From Membranipora membranacea (lineage: Eukaryota > Bryozoa > Gymnolaemata > Cheilostomatida > Membraniporidae): 64,000 nucleotides of DNA. The notes beneath the pieces were generated by a model, which saw only the letters and a list, made by a program, of their open reading frames with translations, did no database searches and was not told the DNA's origin. Positions 10,841 through 22,584 of this stretch are shown here, piece after piece. The DNA lies in NCBI GenBank assembly GCA_914767715.1, contig OU612065.1, positions 37,820,001 to 37,884,000 on the forward strand, in the 5' to 3' direction. The position numbers were made by a program, and so were the translations under genes. Numbering within the stretch: the stretch's first letter is position 1; each line of letters opens with the position of its first letter.

Positions 10841-12611
10841 GGACGACATTCAAGCGATTTCTGCTGATGTAACCAAAGAGTTGAAGGAAGCTTGTAATCA
10901 GTGTCTATTGTGACAATTTATTTTCAGTATCATTTACATAAAATTGTATTCTGACTTCCTAGTCTATAGTCATCAATGAGCGCCGCTTTAAATCATTATT
11001 TTATGATATCCTTTTCCGAAGTGAATCGTTATTTAAAAGTTTTTAAAAGAGCTTTGTCACTCATACAACCAAAACTGCCTAACTTCAAGTGTCGATTCAT
11101 GAGCAGGGATGGGCAGGGGTGTCTGCAAGGTATCCAATGGAATGCTTAATATTTTCCAATTCTTGACAACAAATCAAAATCACACCTAATTAATATATAA
11201 TTTGGATTCAGCAAATGATCACTGTAAACAGGCCTACGCTTCTGGAGACCTGACATCAAGGATATCACAGCCTTACACAATGACCCTGATGATCAAGAAT
11301 AGCAGGGCATTTCAGGAGTTTCTAATGATCAATGATCGCTAAATATTGTTCTGATAAGCTTGTCGGCATGGTCTTATCCTCACACAAAACAGCAGCAGCA
11401 AAACACAAACAGACAGCTTTGCGTCTATTATTTTCCTGACTCATGGAAGACAATGCCTAAATCAGTGAATTTGAAGATATTTTTGAGGTTTTTCAGTCAG
11501 TATCACTTAAAGCTTATTTTTGTACCACACCTTATTCAAGTTCTGCTGACATTACCAAGCATATTTAAGATAGCATGCCTATTCACTGCTCATCAATTGG
11601 TACCAACATGACAGTGTCCTTGTCAAATATATTATTAATGCAAATGTGATATGTGTTGAAATATTTTGTTAAGATTTTCAAATTTTCTTTGCCACATCTA
11701 TGTGATGTCTAGTTAATCGAGACAATCCATGTGAAAATTGGGGAGGGCGCAACAGAAAGTATCTAGTAATCAATTTGAATTCCTGCAAACTATGTTGCTG
11801 TGACTGAAATCTGTGCTTTAAGTCTACTTGGTATTTTTTTCACCATTTAAAAGGCCCATTTTGGCTTTTGTGCGGTATTTACAGAGATCATTATTATGAT
11901 CAAAAGATATTTCTGTCCGACTGATACTTTTTCTTGGTATGTGTGCTGTGTCAAGAATCTGTGTAAAACTATGACATCCTTGAATTCTGGATGGTAAGAC
12001 CTTAGGTCAGTGATTATGAAGTGGCAGATTATCGCTTCCCTTCCGTAATGTCAATGCCACTGCTAATCACAAAATGCTGAATAATGAAATTATAATAGAT
12101 AATCATTTTAATGCTGGGTGTGAGGCAGGTTTATTTTCATAGTGACACAGCTATTATCATAAGTTGTGTCAACTTCTAACAAGGATATATGGACTTGACC
12201 AAAGTGAATTCCAATGAAAAACACAAAAAAATACAACACATTTTCAAGACCTCAAAATGTCGCATAGGTGGAAGAGTGACGAGATTGAAATCATCTTTAT
12301 CACAAATCCTTATTTATATCAACATTGCACATTGCAGTTATGCAGGAATACTTAAAGTCTACCATGTTATTGATAAGTATTCAGCTGGATGCTATAAAGT
12401 GACATTATTAGATTATTTTCAATAACTATTTTAATCGTTATCACTTTGTTTTTGAATCAGCGGCACAGTGTCACGAAAACTCAGGTTTCTCAAGCTCCCA
12501 GGTTGAGAGCCCTGCGTTCCTCTTTTTACGACAACCTAATATGTTGTTGAATCACTTTTGATGGTAATAGCTCCTTCAACTCTTATCATAAGTGTGTGTA
12601 TCTTTTTATAG

Positions 12612-13382
12612 GACGTTCTGCAAGTACATGGGTGTACTCTAATGAGATGAAGGAGACCATGGGCCATCGCTCCTGTGCCAACTCGGTAGATGAAGACTTG
12701 GCAAACGAGGAGAATGATGGTGAGCATATTTTAAGTAAAGTGACACAGTTTTTCCTTCCCATCTAAGGAGTGGCTTGATTTGTTTTTGTGAGATAGATAG
12801 TATCAAAGCAGTTGACACATGCGCATACTGGATTTCAATTAGTAAAGGCTGTCACTAGGTCCACTAACCTTGAATTTACAGATAAGTAGAGGACTGAATC
12901 GCTAGAAAGTCCTTTGTGGTTTATCATAACTATTTCACCTAACTCTCCTGTATGTATTTTCAGCACTGTCTCAAGCACGTGATGAAAATGAGACCGGAGG
13001 GAGTGAGGCCAGGAGCGAGAGCAGGGCGAGCACCAGCACCAGTACAAGCAAATGCCCGCCCCCACCAAGCAGCAGCAGAGGGAGAAAAAGAGTGAGTCTG
13101 AGCCATCGCTTTCTGAAGTATTTTGTGTTTTTGAGATTGAAGACAATGAAGGAAACGAATGCCAAGATGCTAGAACAGCAGAGGGCCATTGTTAGTAACT
13201 TTTCTGTAATGTTTAATAGCTTAGTAAGTCGTCCAGTTAACATCCAGTATCAGACCCCACACACCCCACATAATATCCCATCTTCTTCATTTGCAATGAT
13301 GACACCATCTAGGCAAACACGTCCCCATGCGCCTCAAACTCCAGCCAGCGCTCTATCAAACCCCGCATCAACAAGTCAGTGA
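12612..13382 (+). pseudogene. Harbinger Myb-like accessory protein, exons 2-3 (5' exon missing)
   Basis: Exon 12612-12719 (tttttatag acceptor, gtgagc donor) and exon 12964-13382 join in phase 1 and stay open to TGA at 13380. Exon 2 reads STWVYSNEMKETMGHRS, the region following a SANT/trihelix domain in Harbinger accessory proteins. Exon 3 is acidic then Ser/Thr-rich (RASTSTSTSK), has a basic patch (RGRKR), a coiled-coil-like KMLEQQ segment and a Pro/Gln-rich tail ending in STSQ. The DNA-binding exon is absent upstream, so the gene is 5'-truncated. Confidence 0.7.
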
Positions 13383-13698
13383 GATGGGTTTGGGGCAAGA
13401 TGGACTGTCCCAGATGACGATGATTTATATTAAATTATTATATTTCCATCATTCAAAATTATACACCTCAGATCTCAACAAAACCAGTTTCTGTAAATTT
13501 TCGTTTGTTGTAGAATCCTATTAAATATTGTTTTTTTCTTTCTTGATACCTTGTATTAAGGTGATACATTTCCATATTGTAGAATAGAATCAACCTATGT
13601 ATGAATCAAGAGATATTATGTATTTTTCTGCAAGTTCAGTAAAAACCAGAGCAAGCCTAAATTAATGCTAGCACAGTGCACACTAAAAACCAACTCGC

Positions 13699-14061
13699 CA
13701 TGCTGCGCATGCTCAGCTCTGGGCATGAGCTGATCTCTGCAAAATTGAGTCTCGGAATTCCGAAGCCATCTGATTGGCTACCTGCTCTGGTGGCACACTC
13801 TCAAATGCGTGCGGAATTGTTAGAAAGAGTTATCTTCTATTGTCACTATTAGCTAAATTTGACTGGCAATTTATGCAGGGGTGTCCTATCTCCCCAGACC
13901 AAAATTGCAATTAGAACCCAGACTAAACTCATTGTTCTTGCACATTTGCAAATTCAAGTCACGCATGATACATACTTAGCCTTACGACATTCTCTTTGTG
14001 GTTATGATAGCCTAGTTTATCAGTGATCTACATGCCCAGTCAGATCACGAGAGTCAGTATG
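13699..14061. mobile_element. 363-bp non-autonomous element with 9-bp target duplication, copy 1
   Basis: Flanked by CCAACTCGC on both sides (13690-13698 and 14062-14070). The other Harbinger copy has the empty site at the homologous place (near 47877-47886). Ends are CATGCTG and CAGTATG, giving a short imperfect terminal inverted repeat CATnCTG. A near-identical element lies at 48062-48425 in a different position of the other Harbinger copy. No coding capacity. A 9-bp duplication would fit a MULE- or Merlin-like source (inference). Confidence 0.85.
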
Positions 14062-15311
14062 CCAACTCGCTCATCTAGAGCTATGTGCACACACAGTAAT
14101 TCACTATACAGTAAAAAGCTAACATGTCCAAACATGCACATATTGTAAACAAAGGAAATTATAAAGCTTTATCAGATGCACACAAATCACACATATCTCG
14201 GCAATCGCAGTCTGAGTACTTTTTTATAGTTGTCAAGTATTTTTTTCATACAACACGTCCCATTTCTCAGTCTCAGATTATTTTACTCCCTTTTTACTCA
14301 CTTAATATTACTGTGTTACTTTCTTGTTACCTTGTATTACTGTGATACATCTCCACAACTCAGCAATCGCATTCTTAGTACAATTCATAGTCGTCGAGGA
14401 TTTTTTCATACAACAGTCTCAACTTATCTTACTCCAGTTTCACCCACTAAATATTACGGTATTACTTTTCAGATCTCAATTTATTATTATGTATTACTTT
14501 TTTCAGATCTTGTAATAGCCTTAGTATTTTATATAGATTGCAGAGCCTTGAATTTTAAACAACCAACTCTGCTCTCCTTGTTCTTATTGTATAACACGCA
14601 CCTCATTACTCCACTTTGTCAGATCGCTAAGAATTTATATTATGCTACTGCCCATTTAAAAGAAAAATAAATTGATCAACATGTAAGAAAAGGATAAAAC
14701 AATTTGTTACTCCTTCTCATCACGCAACCCGTTAATATTTCCAGGTCTTGACAATCCCAGTACTGGTAAAAAATTAGCCGGTCGACGGTTGTGTTTTGTT
14801 TATCTCACTCAGCTGATCACCTCATAGATTACTCTGTCTCATCATGGGAAACTGGGTTATTTTTCCAGGTCTAGGAAATCCCAGTAAAGTTAAAAAATTT
14901 ACACCGTCATCTCATTATATTATGGTATTTTAGAGTGTGTTTTTATTAATAAATGTAACTATCTACATGAAATAATAATTGTAGTAGTAAAACCACACCA
15001 AAAAAATGACGGGTTATTCTGTTGAGATCTGAAAAGTAGCACAGTAAGACTGGGAGCTGATTAGTTGGACGCGCAGAAAAAAAAAATAATCTAAAACTAG
15101 TAACATAATTTAAATTGATCTCACAACAAACAAAAATTTACAGAAACTGATTTTGTTTTGAGATCTGAAAAGTATAATTTTAGATGATGTATATATATTA
15201 TATATATATGTATATCTAGCGGTGGACAGATTTACGCAATGGCTGAGTCTCAGCCAAAAAATATCTGATAGTCTCTGATGGCTTTGGCATTATCACCATC
15301 AATATGGCCAT

Positions 15312-16419
15312 TTACCTGTGTCTTTGTGGCTGTGGAAAGTTTGCAGCATTTATGTCATCCATAGCAGCTGGAGGTGGCATTGGTAATCTGAGCTCTTCAC
15401 ACATGTTATGGAGAATGCAGCACGCTATAATAACTCTTGGCGCTGAGAGGCAGTCAAGGTCCACTCTTTTATGAAGAGTCCTCCATCTTGATTTCAGCTT
15501 CATTAAGGCAATCTCAACACACATACGTGTGCTTGGTATAAATTGAAGCTGGCATCATTAGGAGGCAAATTCATGCCGATATAACCTTTCATCATCCTGT
15601 CAGATAAGGGGTACACCGGAACCCCGAGAATGTAGAGTGATATTGTTTTTCCATTGATGACTCTGTCATGTTTTAGCATCGAGTTATGTACCAGAGTGGA
15701 GAGGGGTGATATATGGTACTCAGTGGCATCAAATTAGTCGTGGCAATCCACAACTGCCTTGAGTACCACTGAGGAGTACGTTTTCAAAGATAGTCACTTT
15801 TCCCATCTAGGGATAGGATTATCGGTATGTGACTCCCGTCAATAGCTCTTATTGCTTGAGGATATTTGTACTGCATCTCGTTATCCTCTGCGAAGAGTCG
15901 AGCATCCTCATCTGTGTACCATCGGATGTAGGTATTTTTCTTCCTACTTAATGCTGTTATGGAGGCATACACATAACGGTGCACAGACGTTTGGGAGACA
16001 CCAAATACAGCAGCTACAGTTCGGTATTCACTACCGCTTACCAGTTTATACAGTCCTAGGCATATCCTAAAATAACAAAAATAAAATAGTAAATTCACCA
16101 TCATGATCCTAGTTTGTTATATGTTTTAACTACTGAAAAACACCAATTCAAGATGTGAAATATTTTGACAATAATACAGGTGTAGGTTTGCAATATTGTC
16201 TCATTTTGTCTATTTTGCGTAGTCATATGATTTTGATGAGAGCTGTGGCTGGCACGTGGGTTGGTTTGCGAATGATTTACCTTTTTATAGAGGTATAGGG
16301 TCTCTAGAGGTCATATCACTGGGTGCCATGTCACCCTTCAACAGATCACATATGTTGTGGATTGCTGCCTCGGGAAACCTGAAGTTTTCAATCCATACAG
16401 AGCTCCCTGAGTGCAGCAT
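15312..16419 (-). pseudogene. HARBI1-like: HARBI1-like DDE transposase, copy 1 (frameshifted)
   Basis: An N-terminal exon (16419-16281) reads ENFRFPEAAIHNICDLL, typical of Harbinger transposases, but meets an in-frame TAA just before its gtaaat donor. The second exon (from 16066) has SGSEYRTVAAVFGVSQTSVH (helix-turn-helix region) and AIDGSHIPI, the first catalytic Asp block. After a frameshift near 15790 come HISPLSTLVHNSMLKHDR and, after another shift, STRMCVEIALMKLKSRWR, the catalytic Glu block, then ACCILHNMC. The GxxHD block around the second Asp is deleted here. Clearly inactive. Confidence 0.8.
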
Positions 16420-16789
16420 TACTGTATCTTACCAAGCCTGTGTAATCTGGAAAAGAATCAAACACTACACAACACAATTCTACACAACAAAATCAATTGT
16501 CAGAGCTTATCAATCATTGTCATAAATAAATAGTTTTTCAAATTCAATGACTATGCATTGCTTTCAATGCCAATCAAACTGTTTTCAAAATACGCTACCA
16601 CTAAATAGGTTGGCTTCTCACACTGAACATCAAAAATATAATCATACATTTTAAGAATAAAAGTTATATTCTTCTAACTAGAATATCAAAGAAATGAATT
16701 GTCCAAAGAAATGCTCATTCGAATACTGAATTGGCGAGCTTTAGTCAAGTAGTTGGTCAACAAACAGATTACAGGAAGATCAGACAAGA

Positions 16790-17240
16790 TTTGCAAACTC
16801 AGCAAACATAATTGTGTATCGGATCAAGCTTGATCCTGGATCTAATTTTTACCATATCCTGCTTTGTGCCTCCAATTAAAACTATTTAATGTTTGATGCA
16901 ATTCACTGTTGAAGCTTGTTATAAGCTGTGTCACTGTAGGAGACCAACAACCTATCATACAAAGAACACATCCGCACACTGTACAATGATTCAATTATGC
17001 CTATGGAGCGGTCAAGCAAAGGAGAACAGGACCAGGGTGACTACCTCAACCTAAAATCTAAACAGAAGTTTGGCCTATTATAATTCTATTAATCTGCCTC
17101 CTATGATAAAAATAAGTAGTATTGACAGTTTGGAAGGGAAGTTCATTTTTGTCAGCTAATAATCACCATCATTAGGCCTACGCTTCCAGAATACTGACAT
17201 CAAGAATGTCACACTATTTCACAACCATTTTGCTTGTGAA
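16790..17240. repeat. Cluster-flank repeat, copy 3 (gene-less)
   Basis: Same orientation as copies at 60-735 and 5060-5670; includes GGATCAAGCTTGATCCTGGA, AAAATAAGTAGTATTGACAG and a CATCAAGAATGTCACA motif. No coding exon is adjacent. Confidence 0.6.
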
Positions 17241-17249
17241 AATTTACGT

Positions 17250-19170
17250 AAAAAACTGAATTGAAGAATTTCAGCTTTGGCAGACTAACAAGCTGCTGGA
17301 GCCACCCTGTGTTAGCACAGTCAATTTGAGAGGTTGTTTTTTTCTAGTGTGTCAAACTAGTTCACAAAATCGTAGTTATATTGCGCATGTCAGCACACTT
17401 CTCAACCTGAACAAAACCTACCACGCAAAGGTGTACTGAATCGTGAATCTTTACCTCAAGTGAAGCATACTCTGACTGCAAAGTTACATAATACCCAGCC
17501 TACTCTTGAAAATTATGTAAATAAAAATGATATATGATGTATGTATTGACATTGAAGTGTTACTAAAATATTCACTGTAATGAAAAGAGAGTCAACCATC
17601 AATTCTATTCAACTGTGTTGCCCATATCATTAATTACAGGGGTGAGTTCTATTAGCCGAAATCTTATGGGAAATAATCAAAGGTTTTCAACAAGCCATTC
17701 CTCATAAATCACAAGTTGAACTGAGGCTGCCTACTCAAACTTTATTAATCCATATTAATCTATGATTTCTCCTGTCTTAAGACAGTTAGAGCTCCATAGT
17801 TGTTTTACCCATGGAAAAATTAGCTGTGTTCCCTGAATCTCAGTTTAAAACATGAGTGATTGACAGGCAGTTGATTAGGGTCCTTGATTAGATCCTGATT
17901 GGATTTGATAGATCATATCAAAATTTCCTTAAAAATGCTTCTCCCAAGAATTCTTAGAAATGGTGCTCATTTTCACCTCAAACAGTTTTTATTAATTGAT
18001 CACAATTTATAAATGTTTTGTGAGGCTTTATTGAGAACATTTTTGTTGCCATATGTGCACAAAATCCAAAAGTGTTCAAGATCACTGTGATTCATGTCAA
18101 ACACTAAAACCAGCCTAAAAATAAAAGAGAGTGACGATTCTTGAGGAAGTTGTTATTTTCCTTCGGCAGGCTATCCTTTCTGGCAGGGTGTATACAGATC
18201 AGTACCATTATTTAAGGGATCAAATGTGTATTTTAATTTAGTAAGACAAGCCCACTTTACCTAGCCATAAGGAGAAGCTTTCGGTTGCTATCTCGCCTTC
18301 TTGCAACCTTAATAGTGTGACATACTGGGTACAGGTCATAGGAGTTATAGGCCTTGCCACAGTTAGTGCAAGTCAAAAATATTATTTATTAATTATTATT
18401 TTCACAGCTTGCTTTTGTATAATTCCTTCAATTACCTTATTCATATATGAAATATCATAGCAGCAGGAATTCATAAGCAACTCAAGGTTATGATACAATT
18501 GTTGTCTGATTTCAACATTTTGTATATCGTTGGAAAGCTAATCGAACACTGATTCTGAAAATATTGGTTTCGGCATGACGTCATGTCATGGCGTTGTGCT
18601 ATTTTGATAAAAGGCAGGATGATAGTCTTTGAGGAGGATTTCTTTAGAACGATGTCGTGCAGATACTATGGTTCATATCATACTTTCAACTGCATAATGT
18701 TTACAAGAAGCCTCTGAAGCACCCATGAGGGGCAATTTCTGGATCCTGTGGCATTAAGCACCAGAGGGAAAACCATCTTTTTATCTTTGGTTTTTAGCTT
18801 ATTTAGGTTGCAAGTCTTTGAACAAAAAAAAAATTCTCTTGACATCCAATATTAATGATTTTGATGACTTAATTTCACCAGTCAATTAATTACACAAGTG
18901 AGTGAAATAATACAGCCTGGTACTGCCCATAAAGGAAGTTATCAAGCTGAACTCATCACCAGGTATCAGGCTACAAGCATGAATCATGAGCCATAAAATA
19001 GTAAAAACATGGTATAGCTTTAGAAGAGTGATTGTCCTGTTATTAAGATAAACAGGCACCTGTGTGATTGATAATACAGGTATTTTACACAAACTCACTA
19101 ATCTCTGCTGCCAAAATCATATTTACTTTCTGCAATTTGATATCATTAATCATATGCAGTCAGGGTCAGT
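17250..19170. other. Intergenic, mostly nothing recognised
   Basis: Around 17870-17940 there is weak similarity to the downstream flank of units A-C (GATAGATCATATCAAA block). A perfect TGACGTCA palindrome is at 18576-18583. No exon is supported. Confidence 0.4.
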
Positions 19171-19209
19171 GAAACATTTATTTCTTACTCTAATAATAAT
19201 GATTCTTAT

Positions 19210-19455
19210 AAAAGTTTCAAACTAAACTGCCTTTATATATAAATGCATCTCAGGGTTCGCTGTGTCACATTTTATCCTGGGACCAATGTGGGTTTTACAA
19301 TGAGTTAATAATAGTTAATTACTAACTCTGATACTACTTCTTCTTAGACAAACTTCGCACTAAACTGCTTTTACATGCAAATTCATCTCAGAGGTCCAGT
19401 GTCATTTTTCACCCTCGGACTAATGTGAAATTGATAATGAGCTAATAATAGTTTG
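19210..19455. repeat. Two diverged tandem copies, about 125 bp each
   Basis: Both halves share ACTAAACTGC.TTTA.AT, CATCTCAG and AATGAG.TAATAATAG in the same order. They lie in the probable 3' UTR or downstream flank of the membrane-protein gene. Confidence 0.55.
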
Positions 19456-19553
19456 TTATAAATGCTTTCGAATGGGTCTGAAGTAAGATCAATTGCTAAA
19501 TGTTAATTTTGATGAGAGCAGGACAATGTTTGTCAAATCCTAACTTTTTAGAT

Positions 19554-20940
19554 TCATTTCCTGCCATAAACTCCAAAACGTATTATCAAGTAGATAATTA
19601 TTGCCAGTGTGACGCCTGAGGCTGCTGATATCAGACCGTAAGACACTGAACGCCTTTTACCTCTACAAATAAAATCATGAAAAATAATTGCCAGTGAAAC
19701 AGAAAATTTTAAATCCTTAGTTTAAGACAGAATATATGAATGGAATATCAGAAGACCATACAAGGTATATATTGATATAGACAAATTCTATTTAGATAAA
19801 TGAATAAACCAAAATGAAATGACTATGTACTTTTTACTGTAACAGCCATCATAAACTCACCCTTTCCAATAAGTACAACAGTATTCATTGTCCGTATCTC
19901 CACAGCACCATTGAGTTTCAGGAGGACAAGCGAAATACCCAGCAGAAGTATTGTAACAAGTCACCTGATCTTCAACAAAATAGAAGCCTTCCTGTTGATT
20001 CCTAACATCGTTTTCTTGGCAAATTTGGCTGTGGTTGGATTTTGATACACAAGCCTCTAGTATCATCAACTTCAATGAAATATTTGACAGGTATGGCTTT
20101 AAATTTGCTTAGGTCATAAATATCTTCTTAAAAAGAGGTATGCCATAGATTTTTTATACGTTTTTGATGCAACAAAGGACAAAACCTAAGAGCATTTTGA
20201 AGAGACAAAATGAACATTTGTATCCGTTTGGATAACTTAGATTATAGTATACCAAATTGGTGTATGCAGCTTATGACCAACCAACTGTCATGCCAATGCG
20301 CTGCAATCTTTTGGAGCAGTTCAGGATAAAAAGTTAACTCCCTGCACCCATAGAAAATAAAACTGAAAACAATTATTGCCAAAACTCTTATTTGGTAAGT
20401 CAAAATCAAACCTTTATTGTATTCATCATCCTGATTATGGTTTTCAGACAGTAGTGTGACATTGTAACCATGTGCCTCAACATCTGAAACTCTGTTCCTT
20501 CTATACTTTCCACCACCAGATGTGACAAGAGGGTTGAGTCCAGCACCTTCCCCTTGAGATCCTTCCACTTGTGTACCAAAACAAAACGTAATTCAGATGT
20601 TCATGTGACGGTAGTTGCATTTACAAGATGAGGAGATATAAAAAGATAACCACATTTGACTTGTCCATGTAGCATGTCCATGAATCTTCCAATTGTAACT
20701 GAGAGACTATATAACACATGTTGTGTTGCATATGCAGATTCCCGTAATTACTTACTACAGTAAAGGATGATTACTATAATCGAGAGCAGAGATATAGAGC
20801 TCCTCCTGCTTGTAGCTGAAAGTAGAAAGAAAATCGCTTCACTAATATCAGCCAAACTTTGTAACACATATATAAGTGAACGCAGTTTGTTCCTGTAGCA
20901 GGAAGTTACCTGAAAAGCTATCAATTTCAGAGAATTTCAT
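19554..20940 (-). CDS. Cys-rich single-pass membrane protein, Shisa/STMC6-like (183 aa, 5 coding exons)
   Basis: Exons 20940-20910, 20815-20756, 20567-20412, 20056-19861 and 19662-19554 join with matching phases (1,1,1,2) into one 552-nt frame. Residues 14-30 are an Arg-preceded hydrophobic stretch (SISLLSIIVIILYC), a signal peptide or anchor. Residues 31-82 form a polar linker. Residues 85-143 carry Cys at 85, 95, 116, 126, 133, 134, 142 and 143, with the paired-Cys motif WCCG.....YCC. A transmembrane helix spans about 156-175, followed by a short tail ending GRK. N-glycosylation sequons are at 66, 90 and 118. Paired CC before one membrane helix is typical of the Shisa/WBP1/CYYR1 superfamily, adaptors in membrane traffic; the usual PY-rich cytoplasmic tail is absent. 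Weak points are the gtttga donor of exon 3 and the pyrimidine-poor acceptor of exon 4. Confidence 0.7.
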
Positions 20941-21681
20941 AGTCTTTGGATGATTACTTTCAATACAGTACACTTACATGGTCATTAGGCACAACAGGAT
21001 AAATCATGATTAAATGTAGCATGACAAGTTTACAAGGTTGATACCTTTCCCACCCTAATTACAGGTCATTACATTACAAAAGCATTAAGAAATTTGAGTG
21101 GTTGGGATGATAAAAAATATGCATATCACATGTAACACCTGGAAGTTTTTGTGGAGTGAGTCTATTATTAGGCAATTGGGAAGCACCAAATATTGCAAAA
21201 ATAGGAGAGCGTTGCATGCAGTCTTGGGCATAAGTGATATAAAAACCCTCAGTTTGTTTTTGCGACCTAGGCTTGTCTATATGGCTCAACAATTGTAAGA
21301 CCACAAAATAGGAAGATTATGACAGCTTGCCAAAACAGCTGATTGAGAAGAACACATAGACTTATAGAGAAATCTAGACTGGCTAATAATAATAGAGCAA
21401 TGTGTCACAGTTAATTATTGGAAAAACCCAGGGACGTTATGTTACTGTGAGGTGCAATGCAGTGGAGCATCAAACAGTATAACAGCTGACAAATGGAACG
21501 ATTATGGATAAAAATGAACTCCTTTGACTAGAAACCTGATTTATTTTGAAGAACTTTTTCTCCATTTGAGAAATTTATTTCAAAATCTGGCCTCCAGTGA
21601 ATATAGAAAATAATGCATCTACTCACACGGATAAAAACAGCAGGATTATGAGAGGCATGCAAAAAGAACCAGAGTGTTCTA

Positions 21682-22053
21682 CTACACATGACTGAATATC
21701 ACTAGTCGATTAAGTTGGCTCCTTATTGAGTCACTGAATTTGATTTGTTGGTATTTTGTTTCATGATAGAGTCTGATTCGTATATATCTTTTAGTCAGGG
21801 ATCTTACAGTGCAGCCAGCATGAGCAGTACATTTGAAATGTTCGATCACTTTGTTTTCAGAGATGTATGTGAGAGTAGAAGTAAGAATCTTCTGAAATGA
21901 GTTAGGTAGCACTCCCTCATGGTCGATAAAATGTCTTATTGTGGTTTCGGCTACCCTCATGCACTTTGAGATATGTTTGCTGGGGTGTACCAGGCCCCCT
22001 CTGTTTTTATGCCGATCAGAGAAGATGATTTGTATAAGTCTGTCGTAGCACAT
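21682..22053 (-). pseudogene. Probable transposase C-terminal fragment (123 aa frame)
   Basis: An uninterrupted frame containing RHKNRGGLVHPS, HFKCTAHAGC and YIRIRLYHETKY, ending near RLVIFSHV. The RGGL..PS block and the terminal basic Y..iRl.h..K pattern resemble C-termini of THAP/P-element-like transposases from marine invertebrates. This is family resemblance from memory, not an alignment. No N-terminal part is visible upstream, so I treat it as a remnant. Confidence 0.4.
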
Positions 22054-22440
22054 ACAATGTCATCTATGCAATCTGAACATTTCAGTTTGGCTGTTCTCAC
22101 TACAAACCCAGCTAAAATACACAAATAAAGGGTTCAAATGAGCGGAAAAAAAGTTTGATAGTTTTGATATAAACTCACGCATTCCAAAGGGTAAGTTGAA
22201 TAATTTTAACAGCAAACTTATTTTTAATATTAATGCATTTATGTCAACTTGTTGGGTCACATCACATCAGGTTGTGTTCTATTGATTTGATTTCTCCAAA
22301 CAGACAGCTATTCATTAAGAACATGTATTTTGTCTCAATTTCTGGCAATGATGCTACCGGTACATGTTATGATAGACAGTCAGCGGTGTAGCAGTTTAGA
22401 AACGCACCTATGATGAATATGGATTACGGTTTTATTACAG

Positions 22441-22584
22441 TCCGGGAGTATCATCTTTGGCTGACCAAGCCAAACTCGTACTATGAATAAGGAAGACCTG
22501 TCTGTGTGTGCCAGCAAGGAGCTGAATCTATCATTGGAGCGCAATAAGATGGATATTCTGTTTCTAGGAGATATATGGTCAGCG
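22441..22584 (+). CDS. Candidate first coding exon (34 codons)
   Basis: Bounded by a good acceptor (ttttattacag) and donor (GCG|gtgagt). An in-frame TGA precedes an ATG at 22483; from there the frame reads MNKEDLSVCASKELNLSLER and on to GDIWSA at the donor, phase 0. I recognise no domain and cannot find the next exon. Unit B begins only 280 bases downstream, so a former gene may have been cut by the duplication. It could also be chance. Confidence 0.3.

Larger units (their letters stand above)
9393..12363 (+). repeat. Segmental duplication unit A
   Basis: Collinear with 34165-37345 (unit C) and with the reverse complement of 22866-26285 (unit B). It begins near the ACTAGACGACCC motif, contains a (TG)n tract, the member 2 gene and about 1.5 kb of gene-upstream sequence, and ends near the TGCAGTTATGCAGGAATACTTAA block. 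Relative to B and C it lacks about 300 bases between the microsatellite and the gene. Confidence 0.85.
12511..16440 (+). mobile_element. PIF/Harbinger element, copy 1 (left-truncated, decayed)
   Basis: Aligns with 46587-50362 in the same orientation. It carries the second and third exons of a Myb-like accessory gene on the plus strand and a HARBI1-type transposase on the minus strand, the convergent layout usual for animal Harbingers. The SANT exon seen at 45096 in copy 2 is missing here, while a transposase N-terminal exon at 16281-16419 is present only here. I could not fix terminal inverted repeats or a target duplication. Confidence 0.8.
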
